DNA of 45,236 nucleotides from Methanoregula sp. (GTDB taxonomy: Archaea; Halobacteriota; Methanomicrobia; Methanomicrobiales; Methanospirillaceae), in the NCBI GenBank assembly GCA_030651815.1, contig JAUSBW010000065.1:1-45236 (forward strand). The letters are read 5' to 3'. The notes below the pieces were generated by a model. It worked only from the letters and a program-made list of their open reading frames with translations, searched no databases and had not been told where the DNA came from. Both the position numbers and the translations under genes were made by a program. The number at the start of each line of letters is the position of its first letter. Position 1 is the stretch's first letter. Shown here piece after piece: positions 1 through 7,077 of the stretch.

Positions 1-62
1 TGACCTCGGTTCATTTTGACTTATACAATTGTTAGCAGGCAATAGGAGCGTTAGACGACAAA

Positions 63-136
63 GAGGGAGGCACTTCATCCCCGACCTAAAGTTCGGGGTC
101 TTCCCGTGCCCCCTCTTATCTCCCGAGACGGAGATA
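63..136. mobile_element. foldback DNA, possible IS200/IS605-type right end
   Basis: This stretch is a nest of inverted repeats. An outer near-perfect stem pairs 63-73 with 106-115. Inside it lies a 6-bp stem (CCCCGA at 79-84 with TCGGGG at 93-98). A third hairpin pairs TATCTCC (117-123) with GGAGATA (130-136). The inner hairpin with its CATCCCC and GGGGTCTTCC shoulders resembles the subterminal hairpin at the right end of IS200/IS605 (tnpB-type) elements, where a guide-like RNA also ends. No tnpB coding sequence can be seen in the 60 bases to the left, so the element would be truncated by the window edge or decayed. It could also be an unrelated structured repeat. Confidence 0.3.
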
Positions 137-160
137 AATTACGGTCGCTTAGCTGATCTT

Positions 161-1432
161 GTGACACGACCCATTCTTTTTGCATGCCTGATTGCACCTG
201 CAATGGCAGATACAAAGTACATGGCCGGGAGTCCGGAGTTGTCAGCATATATTTCGGGTACCAATGAGTTCAGTCCGGGTAAAGAGGTCCAGCTGAAAAT
301 TGTTATTGAAAATACCGGGCTCAATGAATTCAAATTTGTACGATCCGATATTGTTGGACACGACGATCTCCCAAATACCGCAAAGTTCCTGACAGTCAAA
401 GTTCTGCCCGGCAATGCACCGCTGGTCATCAAAACCGATCCCCAGATGCTGGGAGATCTCAAAGGTGCAAGCATTACAGATGTCATATTCACATCCAGGA
501 TCAATGCAGATGCACCTGCCGGTAATTACAATCTACCCCTGGACCTCAGTTATACGTACCTCTACACGGCTGAACAATATGGTGTTGATACAATCAAATA
601 CTCTTACAAAACGATAAACCAGTCAATTCTCCTTCCCATAAAAATTAAACCTGATGTCTCTATCGATGTCCTTTCAGCAATACCTGAACACCTGAATGTG
701 GGAACAGAAGGCTATCTTAATATGAAGATAAAAAATATTGGTTCTGATACAGGGACCAAATCTATTGTAAAAATTATCAGAAATGGCAACAGTCCCATCA
801 TTCCAACAGACAGCAGCGTTTATGTGGGGGACTTCGCACCGGGTAGTGTTGTGGATTGCCGGTATAAAGTATCAGTATCCAGCGATGCGCAAAAACAGAC
901 CTATCCCGTAGATGTGGTTGTAGTATATGAGAACAATGAAGGGGACTTTGTCTTTTCCCGAAGCGATACGGTTGGAGTATCTGTTGGCGGAAAAGCGGAT
1001 TTTGCAGTCGCATCACCCCCAGCTGAGATGAATCCCGGAAATAAGAAAGTCATCACGGTAGAGTACAAAAATACCGGCGATACAACGATAAAAAGTGCGC
1101 AGGCACGGATAAGTGCTGTTGATCCCTTTACCAGCAATGACGATATTGCCTATATCGGGGATCTGAAATCCGGCGAATCCCGGACTGTATCGTATGTCAT
1201 GAGTGTTGATCGGTCGGCAACGATAAAGGAATACGGGCTTGACTCGGAAATCCGGTACCGGGATGAACTCGATAACACATATATCTCCGATACCATGAAA
1301 GTCAAGGTGAATGTGACCGCCCCTGCGGGTATGACCGCTATATTTTCAAATCCCGTCTATCTTTCCATAATTGTGGCTGCCATTATTGGTGCAGTCTACC
1401 TGGTTTACCATTTTCAGAAGAAGAAATTTTAG
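161..1432 (+). CDS. S-layer-like (COG1361-type) surface protein with CARDB-like repeats, 5' end rearranged
   Basis: The frame is open from position 29, but I place the start at GTG 161. That start gives a short signal peptide (MTRPILFACLIAPAMA) with a cleavage site before DTKYM and a product of about 423 residues. The mature protein has repeated beta-sandwich segments of the CARDB/COG1361 kind, with recurring phrases such as IENTGLNEF, IKNIGSDTG and YKNTGDTTI and short spacers after each. It ends in one membrane segment (SIIVAAIIGAVYLVYHF) followed by KKK, which suggests an exported protein anchored at its C-terminus with the domains outside. No Shine-Dalgarno sequence precedes the GTG. The upstream sequence is foldback DNA, so the native n-region and start were probably replaced by a rearrangement. 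The function is structural or adhesive by inference. Confidence 0.7.
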   Translation: MTRPILFACLIAPAMADTKYMAGSPELSAYISGTNEFSPGKEVQLKIVIENTGLNEFKFVRSDIVGHDDLPNTAKFLTVKVLPGNAPLVIKTDPQMLGDLKGASITDVIFTSRINADAPAGNYNLPLDLSYTYLYTAEQYGVDTIKYSYKTINQSILLPIKIKPDVSIDVLSAIPEHLNVGTEGYLNMKIKNIGSDTGTKSIVKIIRNGNSPIIPTDSSVYVGDFAPGSVVDCRYKVSVSSDAQKQTYPVDVVVVYENNEGDFVFSRSDTVGVSVGGKADFAVASPPAEMNPGNKKVITVEYKNTGDTTIKSAQARISAVDPFTSNDDIAYIGDLKSGESRTVSYVMSVDRSATIKEYGLDSEIRYRDELDNTYISDTMKVKVNVTAPAGMTAIFSNPVYLSIIVAAIIGAVYLVYHFQKKKF

Positions 1433-1467
1433 CATGAAAAACTCGTAAATTGAGGAGGAAATCACCA

Positions 1468-1611
1468 ATGGATGCCCAAATTAAATTTTTTTATACCCTC
1501 TGAAATTTCCTGTCAAGCCTGGAAAACATGGGCGATATTCACAGGGTTCTGCCTGATGCGCACATCATGGTGTTTCTTTCGCACATTTCATCAAACATCA
1601 AAAAATATTAA
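1468..1611 (+). pseudogene. small reading frame with strong SD, interrupted by an in-frame TGA
   Basis: A strong ribosome binding site (GAGGAGG at 1452-1458) precedes ATG 1468. Translation gives an 11-residue peptide, MDAQIKFFYTL, then TGA at 1501-1503. Reading on in the same frame gives another 35 sense codons (NFLSSLENMGDIHRV and so on) up to TAA at 1609-1611. It may be a broken small gene, a short translated leader, or the 5' relic of a gene that once followed the S-layer-like gene. No family is recognised. Recoding of the TGA is not supported by anything else seen here. Confidence 0.25.
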
Positions 1612-1636
1612 TACCGTTTGAATCAACGTTTGGATA

Positions 1637-1668
1637 CAAATTTATTTGATTTAAATCAAGTTAATTTG
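1637..1668. promoter_or_regulatory. 32-bp symmetric dyad, candidate operator of the cobalt-uptake operon
   Basis: A perfect 14-bp palindrome, TTGATTTAAATCAA (1646-1659), is flanked symmetrically by CAAATT (1637-1642) and AATTTG (1663-1668). All arms share the same centre between 1652 and 1653. It lies 37 bases upstream of the cbiM ATG, in AT-rich sequence that could include the TATA box. A dimeric repressor bound here would block transcription of the operon. The regulator is unknown, and the site does not look like a bacterial NikR operator. Confidence 0.5.
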
Positions 1669-1705
1669 TTTGAAGTAATAATTCGTATCTTAAAAAGGTG
1701 ATATC

Positions 1706-2398
1706 ATGCATATTATGGAAGGATTCTTACCCTGGCAATGGTGTGTGGTGTGGTGGATTGTTGCCCTGCCCTGCCTCATGCTCGGAATATATCAGTTGAA
1801 AAAAGTCCTTGCAGCAGACCGTGAGGCGCTACCTCTGCTCGGAGTGACAGGAGGATTCATCTTCATCCTGTCATCCTTAAAACTCCCGTCCGTTACCGGC
1901 AGTTGTTCGCATCCTACCGGAACCGGCCTCTCAACCATATCCTTCGGGCCATGGATCACAGCAGTTGTCTGCGCTATTGTACTCCTGTTCCAGAGCCTGT
2001 TCCTTGCACACGGTGGACTGTCAGTTCTGGGCGCAAATATCGTGTCCATGGGGATTGTCGGACCTCTGGTTGGTTATGGCGTATACCGGTTACTCCGGGA
2101 CACATCGGTCAATATCTACATTACCGTATTTCTGGTAACCGCTCTGGCTGATATGTTTACGTATGTAACAACCTCGCTCGAACTGGCACTGGCATACCCG
2201 GCAGAGACCGGAGGCTTTGTCAGCTCATTCATCCTGTTTATGGGAATATTTGCCGTAACGCAGATTCCTCTTGCCATTGTTGAAGGAATTGTCCTTGCTC
2301 TGGTGTTCAAATATATCATTGCCTTAAAACCGGATATCCTGATACGGCTGAAAATCTTCTCAGAAGAGAAGATCAATGCGGCACGGAGTGATATCTGA
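1706..2398 (+). CDS. cbiM: cobalt ECF transporter substrate-binding subunit CbiM
   Basis: This is the integral membrane metal-binding component of an energy-coupling-factor cobalt importer, 230 residues. The N-terminus MHIMEGFLPWQWC matches the CbiM/NikM family, in which the amino group, His2 and a later His coordinate the metal. Further family segments are visible: KLPSVTGSCSHPTGTGL around residues 55-71, then FQSLFLAHGGLSVLGAN. About six membrane segments follow. GGTGAT precedes the ATG at the right distance, and the His2 geometry requires this start. Its stop overlaps the cbiN start (TGATG). The dedicated CbiN next to it favours cobalt over nickel. Confidence 0.93.
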   Translation: MHIMEGFLPWQWCVVWWIVALPCLMLGIYQLKKVLAADREALPLLGVTGGFIFILSSLKLPSVTGSCSHPTGTGLSTISFGPWITAVVCAIVLLFQSLFLAHGGLSVLGANIVSMGIVGPLVGYGVYRLLRDTSVNIYITVFLVTALADMFTYVTTSLELALAYPAETGGFVSSFILFMGIFAVTQIPLAIVEGIVLALVFKYIIALKPDILIRLKIFSEEKINAARSDI

Positions 2399-2700
2399 TG
2401 AGCTACAAATACACTCTTGAACTTCTGACCGTGATTGCAATTGTAGCATTCTGCGCACTATTCATTTACACGAGTTCTACTATGAGCGATGCAGAATTTG
2501 CCGGTTCTGACAATGTCGGTTCAGGACTTGTAGCTCAACTTTCGGGAACGCCCCTGGAAAATTTCCAACCGCTTATCCCCCAGTGGGAACCGTCAAGCGG
2601 TGAGATTGAATCATGTCTTTTTGCACTGCAGGCGGCTGTTGGCGGGATCCTTGTTGGCGGCGTATTTGGTTACTGGACAGGACAGAAGAAGAAAGCATAA
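2398..2700 (+). CDS. cbiN: cobalt transport protein CbiN
   Basis: This is the small accessory membrane subunit of the CbiMNQO cobalt transporter, about 100 residues, the usual family length. It has one N-terminal membrane helix (LLTVIAIVAFCALFIY), an extracytoplasmic loop carrying the family-like segment FAGSDNVGSG and the IPQWEPSSGEIESCLFALQA stretch, then a second helix (AVGGILVGGVFGYWTG) and a lysine-rich end. The gene overlaps the cbiM stop by one base, so translation is probably coupled. CbiN is found in cobalt systems, whereas nickel versions usually use NikN or NikL, so it sets the likely substrate of the operon. Confidence 0.9.
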   Translation: MSYKYTLELLTVIAIVAFCALFIYTSSTMSDAEFAGSDNVGSGLVAQLSGTPLENFQPLIPQWEPSSGEIESCLFALQAAVGGILVGGVFGYWTGQKKKA

Positions 2701-2725
2701 TCGATACAGGGAGTGACTATTATCT

Positions 2726-3514
2726 ATGTTTGAGGAACTTCTGGAAGACATTGCCCAGAAGAACGGACTCCGGGAGGTAAACGCATACTTAAAACTGGCA
2801 GCCGGTCTCGGCGCCATCCTCCTCTGTCTCCTCTCAACGGGTTATATTGCCCCGCTTTTTATTGCCATTGTTCTCAGCTGTGCAATTCTTATCCTTGCCC
2901 GGGTGGATGCAAAAATCTATGCAGAACTTTTCATAGTCCCCTTCTGGTTTGCTATCATGAGTGTAGCCGGCCTCATCCTCATCACAGGGGGACAGGATAT
3001 TTTCTGGCAATGGAATATCTTACCATCATTCTCGCTGTCCATCACGCGTGAAAGCATAAACCAGGGAATGTTTGTATTCTGCCGGGTTATTGGCGGGATG
3101 TCAGCTATGATATTTATTGCATTAACGACCCCGATGACAGATATTTTCATTGTGTTTCGCCAGTGCAGGGTTCCGGAAGTAGTCATTGACCTGATGATGA
3201 TCATCTACCGCACGATCTTTATACTCATAGATCAAGTGATCCAGATCTATCATGCGCAGGTGATGCGTCTGGGTTATTCCACATATCGCGAATCCCTGCA
3301 TTCCTTTGCCACTTTATGTGGAGCCGCATTCATCGCCAGCTGGGATGCAGGAGAAGATCTGATCCGGGCAATGGATGCACGGTGTTATGACGGAAAATTT
3401 GCCCTGCTGGGTGAGAGCCGGCCTGTTGAGCGAATTCCATGTCTTGCGGTTATGATCTTTCTTTTTTTATCAACAGCCGTTGTGATTGTATCAGGGACGA
3501 TTACTATAATTTAG
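2726..3514 (+). CDS. cbiQ: cobalt ECF transporter T component CbiQ
   Basis: This is the transmembrane coupling (T) subunit that links CbiM to the ATPase, 262 residues. It has several membrane helices in the N-terminal half and a cytoplasmic coupling region with the family signature around AQVMRLGYSTYRESLHSF. A second short motif follows, EDLIRAMDARCYDG, the Ala-Arg-Gly-like motif that docks on the ATPase. A ribosome binding site (GGGAGTGA) precedes the ATG. It sits 25 bases after cbiN and 8 bases before cbiO, so all four transport genes form one operon. Confidence 0.9.
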   Translation: MFEELLEDIAQKNGLREVNAYLKLAAGLGAILLCLLSTGYIAPLFIAIVLSCAILILARVDAKIYAELFIVPFWFAIMSVAGLILITGGQDIFWQWNILPSFSLSITRESINQGMFVFCRVIGGMSAMIFIALTTPMTDIFIVFRQCRVPEVVIDLMMIIYRTIFILIDQVIQIYHAQVMRLGYSTYRESLHSFATLCGAAFIASWDAGEDLIRAMDARCYDGKFALLGESRPVERIPCLAVMIFLFLSTAVVIVSGTITII

Positions 3515-3522
3515 GATGAACC

Positions 3523-4725
3523 ATGAGCAGCATCATACTTGAAGCCCGTGATATCCGGTATCGCTATCCCCGGGGAATGGAAGCTATCTGCGGCATCAGT
3601 TTCCATATCCGCAGGAAAGAAAAGATTGCTCTTGTGGGGCCCAACGGAGCCGGGAAATCTACGCTTCTTACCATGTTCAATGGTATGATACGCCCGGACA
3701 CCGGCCTGATGCTCTTTGATGATCAGCCAATACGATACGATACTGCATCGCTGCGGATGCTGCGAAAACGCGTAGGTTTTGTCCTCCAGAACCCGGACCG
3801 CCAGATCATCGCCCCGACCGTGTACCAGGATGTGGCCTTCGGACCGACCAATCTCGGTTACAGTCAGAGCGAGGTAAAAGAGGCCGTAACACAGGCACTC
3901 CGGCATGTCGGGCTCGAGGGATTTGAGCGCCGCCCTCCTCACCAGCTCTCCGGCGGAGAGAAAAAACGGGTAGCAATTGCCGGCGTGCTGGCAATGGATT
4001 CGGATGTGCTGGTGTTCGATGAACCCACCAGTGGTCTTGATCCATTGGGATCAGAAGATATTATGGAACTGCTCGATGAGCTGAATCATGAGGGTAAGAC
4101 CATCATCATCTCCACCCATGATGTTGAACTGGCATACCCTTGGGCTGATCGTGCCATCCTGATGCTTAACGGAAAAATCCTCAAAGAAGATATTCCTGAA
4201 GTGGCTTTTGGCAACCCTGAATCAGTTCGTACAGCTCACCTGTCCCTTCCGATACTTCTTGAACTGCACATGGAACTGCAGAAAAGAGGTTTTTTGCTAA
4301 CCGGGAAAAAACCCCGTACTGTTCTGGACATGATGCACTGCATTGATACGTTATTTGAACATTCCCGCAGCCATAGCCGGCACGGAATGATTACCGTGTG
4401 CAATGTCGATCAGGACAACGGGGAAAATCTGTCGGAATGGTTATCGGTGCACACGGGAATTTGTACAGGAGCCATGGGCACCCGTGCAAAGCAGTGTGCA
4501 GAAAAGTTCTGTATTAACCTTGATTTTACCTATGGCGTAATAGATAAATGTATTCTTAAAGCACTGCTGGGAGAGGATTGCCTGATCCTGACAACGGAGA
4601 GCATGGTCAAACGTGTATACTTAAGAGTGGATGCCTACGGTCTTGAGAGCGGAGTCCGCATTCCCGTACACCAGCTTACTATCGCACCTGGAGAGGCCAA
4701 TGAAAAAAACGGAAGTGCGCCATGA
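3523..4725 (+). CDS. cbiO: cobalt ECF transporter ATPase CbiO with a C-terminal extension
   Basis: This is the ABC ATPase that powers cobalt uptake. Visible motifs are Walker A (GPNGAGKST, about residue 40), the Q-loop in VLQNPDRQI, the signature LSGGEKKR, Walker B (VLVFDEPTSGLD) and the switch His in IISTHD. The usual protein has about 280 residues; this one has 400. Roughly residues 260-400 form an extra domain with segments such as TGAMGTRAKQ, FTYGVIDKCILKALLG and TTESMVKRVYLRV, which I do not recognise. Its 3' end overlaps the next gene by four bases (ATGA). The extra domain may sense corrinoid or cofactor state, but that is a guess. Confidence 0.92.
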   Translation: MSSIILEARDIRYRYPRGMEAICGISFHIRRKEKIALVGPNGAGKSTLLTMFNGMIRPDTGLMLFDDQPIRYDTASLRMLRKRVGFVLQNPDRQIIAPTVYQDVAFGPTNLGYSQSEVKEAVTQALRHVGLEGFERRPPHQLSGGEKKRVAIAGVLAMDSDVLVFDEPTSGLDPLGSEDIMELLDELNHEGKTIIISTHDVELAYPWADRAILMLNGKILKEDIPEVAFGNPESVRTAHLSLPILLELHMELQKRGFLLTGKKPRTVLDMMHCIDTLFEHSRSHSRHGMITVCNVDQDNGENLSEWLSVHTGICTGAMGTRAKQCAEKFCINLDFTYGVIDKCILKALLGEDCLILTTESMVKRVYLRVDAYGLESGVRIPVHQLTIAPGEANEKNGSAP

Positions 4726-6053
4726 ATCCTGTTCCCCGCATTGTTATTGCCGGCACGCACAGCGGGTGCGGCAAGACAACGATAGCCAGCGGCATTATGG
4801 CTGCACTTACCCGCAGGGGATTAAAAGTCCAGCCATTCAAAATCGGGCCGGACTTTATCGATCCATCCCATCACACCCGGATCTGCGGACGCAATTCGCG
4901 GAACCTTGATCCGTTCATGATGGGAAAAGAGGGTTGTATCAACACATTTATCCGGGCATCTGAAGGTGCAGACATAGCGGTGATCGAAGGCGTCATGGGT
5001 ATGTATGACGGGGTGGATGGCTCCGATATTTCGAGCACTGCTCATGTCGCACGGATCTTAAAGGCCCCGGTTATACTTGTAGTGGATGCCAAAGGCATGT
5101 CCCGCAGTGTCCATGCACTGATTGATGGATTCCGGCGATATGATCCAACCCTCACGTTCAGCGGAGTGATCCTCAATAGTATTGGCAGCCCACGGCACCG
5201 CTTGATGATTGAACCCTCCTTAACCATTCCCTCTTTCGGGTTCATTCCCTGGAAAGAAGAACTGGCTGTCGAAAGCAGGCATCTCGGACTTAAGATGGCT
5301 CACGAATCGGCGAGTATGGGAGAGTTCGGAAAAATTATCGAAGAGAACTGTAATCTGGATGCACTTTTAGCAGCTGCACATCAGTCTGCTCCCTTGAGAG
5401 ATATGATCAATACAGAGGAATGCGAGCAGCAGGCTCATTCAAAAATTGGTGTTGCTCTCGATGAAGCGTTCTGTTTTTATTACCAGGATAATCTTGATAA
5501 TCTTCGGAAGGCAGGGGCAGAACTGGTTTTTTTCAGCCCCCTGTCAGGTTCGCTTCCTGATGTCGATGCAGTGTATCTCGGCGGGGGTTACCCTGAGCTC
5601 CATCTCGCTGAGCTCGAATCATCGCATTGCACGCAGGAACTCAAACATGCGGCTGATTCGGGTATGCCGGTGTATGCGGAATGTGGCGGGCTGATGTATC
5701 TTACAAAAGAGATTCGATCGGATAAAACCTACCGGATGTGTGGCATACTTCCCGCTTGTGCAGAGATGACCCGTAGTATCCAGGCGCTTGGTTATGTAAA
5801 AGGGGAGAGCATCGGGAACCTCTCGTTTCTGCCTGCCAGTCTGCCGATCAAAGGTCATGAATTTCATTATTCAAGGATCGAACCTGCACGCGATGCCCGG
5901 TATGCACTGCGGTTGTCCCGCGGGAAAGGTATCGATGGAGGAAAAGACGGGTTGATCTCTCAAAATGTTCTTGGCTGCTATACGCATGCTTATTTCACGC
6001 CGGCTTTTGCCCACGCAATGATCGATGGTGCTGTCCATTTTTCCCGGCAATAA
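4722..6053 (+). CDS. cfbB: cobyrinate / Ni-sirohydrochlorin a,c-diamide synthase (CbiA/CfbB family)
   Basis: This 443-residue glutamine-dependent amidase converts two side-chain carboxylates of the corrin or nickel-porphinoid ring to amides. The N-terminal P-loop domain has GTHSGCGKTTIASG (residues 8-21), KIGPDFIDPSHH and EGVMGMYDG. The C-terminal triad glutaminase domain has YLGGGYPELHLAEL, the nucleophile Cys in YAECGGLMYLT, and the His region KGHEFHYSRIE. It overlaps cbiO by four bases, so it belongs to the cobalt operon. CbiA (cobamide) and CfbB (coenzyme F430) are homologous and cannot be separated by eye. Cobalt genes favour a role in cobamide synthesis, and a methanogen also needs CfbB. 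Confidence 0.85.
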   Translation: MNPVPRIVIAGTHSGCGKTTIASGIMAALTRRGLKVQPFKIGPDFIDPSHHTRICGRNSRNLDPFMMGKEGCINTFIRASEGADIAVIEGVMGMYDGVDGSDISSTAHVARILKAPVILVVDAKGMSRSVHALIDGFRRYDPTLTFSGVILNSIGSPRHRLMIEPSLTIPSFGFIPWKEELAVESRHLGLKMAHESASMGEFGKIIEENCNLDALLAAAHQSAPLRDMINTEECEQQAHSKIGVALDEAFCFYYQDNLDNLRKAGAELVFFSPLSGSLPDVDAVYLGGGYPELHLAELESSHCTQELKHAADSGMPVYAECGGLMYLTKEIRSDKTYRMCGILPACAEMTRSIQALGYVKGESIGNLSFLPASLPIKGHEFHYSRIEPARDARYALRLSRGKGIDGGKDGLISQNVLGCYTHAYFTPAFAHAMIDGAVHFSRQ

Positions 6054-6115
6054 TCTTTTCAGATCTCCCTGATAAAAAATCTTTTCCCTCCTCACGCAAG
6101 AGTTGGCACTCTAAC

Positions 6116-6214
6116 GACAAAAATCGTAGTTTTTTAACCCTTTACCCGGAATCATAAATATCATAAATCCAAAACAAACAATGAACAGAGATCAATCGGG
6201 AGAGAAATTTTTGA
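6116..6214 (+). repeat. 99-bp dispersed repeat, copy A
   Basis: This is the partner of the sequence at 28705-28804 in the opposite orientation. The 64 bases at 6151-6214 are identical to the reverse complement of 28705-28768, and the remaining 35 are similar with a few substitutions and a one-base indel. It lies in the convergent gap between the amidase gene and the DUF4013 gene. It is non-coding and AT-rich. Confidence 0.9.
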
Positions 6215-6277
6215 CCCGCTGGTTATTGTATCAAACTTCAGGTTCTTAATAATTAATCAGAAAAAAGAATTGTATTG

Positions 6278-6937
6278 TTATGCTGCACCGGCACTGTCGT
6301 AGATCTGGCAGATGTAGCGTGCCTGGAAGAGCATGATAGGTGAGATGAGACAGAGATAGATGATGAAGCCAAGGATCGGGATCATCATAATAATTGAAAC
6401 AATGATTCCAATGATTATCTGAACGACAACCAGGACTACAAGGGCAATGATATACGGAACCCAGCCGATTTTCTCGATTGTTGCCAGGATTGCGCTAAAG
6501 TTAAATGCCTCACCAATGCTACCGGTTCGTGCAAAGCGGACAACTCCAATGAGTGCAAAGATCGAAGTAATCAGCGCAACGACAGCAAAAAGCAGCATAC
6601 CGAACAGCATACCCCCGGTTGCGGCCATTGCTGTTGTGGGGTTTTTACTCATTGCGCCGAGAGCTGATCCGCCAACAACAACGAAAAGGACAATCAACGC
6701 AGGTATCATGTAGATAAACATGATAATGATATACTTGATACCATCAATGAACAGGGTGCCCCAGTCGTTAACTTCCGGTGCAGGCTTCTCACCGCGAAGG
6801 ACTTTTAAGGAATATCCTGCAAGCGGGATACCCAGAAGAATAGTTGCAATGATAAGCATTATCCACTTGTTCCACTTGCCAACAACAGCTTCCTTTGCAT
6901 ACTCAAAGGATTCTCCAACCATACTTCCGTAATCCAT
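6278..6937 (-). CDS. DUF4013 family membrane protein
   Basis: The frame extends upstream to 6994, but the start at 6937 is preceded by an excellent GGAGGT and gives the family-typical N-terminus MDYGSMVGESFEYAKEAVVG, followed at once by the first helix (KWIMLIIATILLGIPLAGYS). The product is about 219 residues with some five membrane segments rich in Ile, Val and Ala, and a NDWGTLFIDGIKY loop typical of DUF4013 proteins. Such proteins are common in methanogens; their function is unknown. The gene is convergent with the amidase gene and probably monocistronic. Confidence 0.75.
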   Translation of the reverse strand: MDYGSMVGESFEYAKEAVVGKWNKWIMLIIATILLGIPLAGYSLKVLRGEKPAPEVNDWGTLFIDGIKYIIIMFIYMIPALIVLFVVVGGSALGAMSKNPTTAMAATGGMLFGMLLFAVVALITSIFALIGVVRFARTGSIGEAFNFSAILATIEKIGWVPYIIALVVLVVVQIIIGIIVSIIMMIPILGFIIYLCLISPIMLFQARYICQIYDSAGAA

Positions 6938-7022
6938 ATCGTTAACCTCCTTAATGGTAATTCTGTTGATCACCCGCGGCTTCTTCAACCACAAACGATT
7001 TAATATGGTATGATATCTTCGC

Positions 7023-7040
7023 AGAATATAAATTTATCTT
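7023..7040 (-). promoter_or_regulatory. candidate TATA box of the DUF4013 gene
   Basis: On the minus strand this AT-rich stretch reads GATAAATTTATATTCTGC. It contains a good archaeal TATA-like core about 90 bases upstream of the DUF4013 start, in an otherwise featureless gap. No BRE was confirmed. Confidence 0.3.
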
Positions 7041-7077
7041 AAATTCCAGGCCCAATCAGAAAAATAATCCGGATAAT

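Noticed and set aside
1501-1503. TGA read as selenocysteine
   Set aside because: No SECIS-like structure or known selenoprotein family was recognised; a simple nonsense codon is more likely.
1433-1705. Cobalamin riboswitch before cbiM
   Set aside because: No B12-box-like sequence is seen, and the gap is AT-rich with a protein-operator-like dyad instead.
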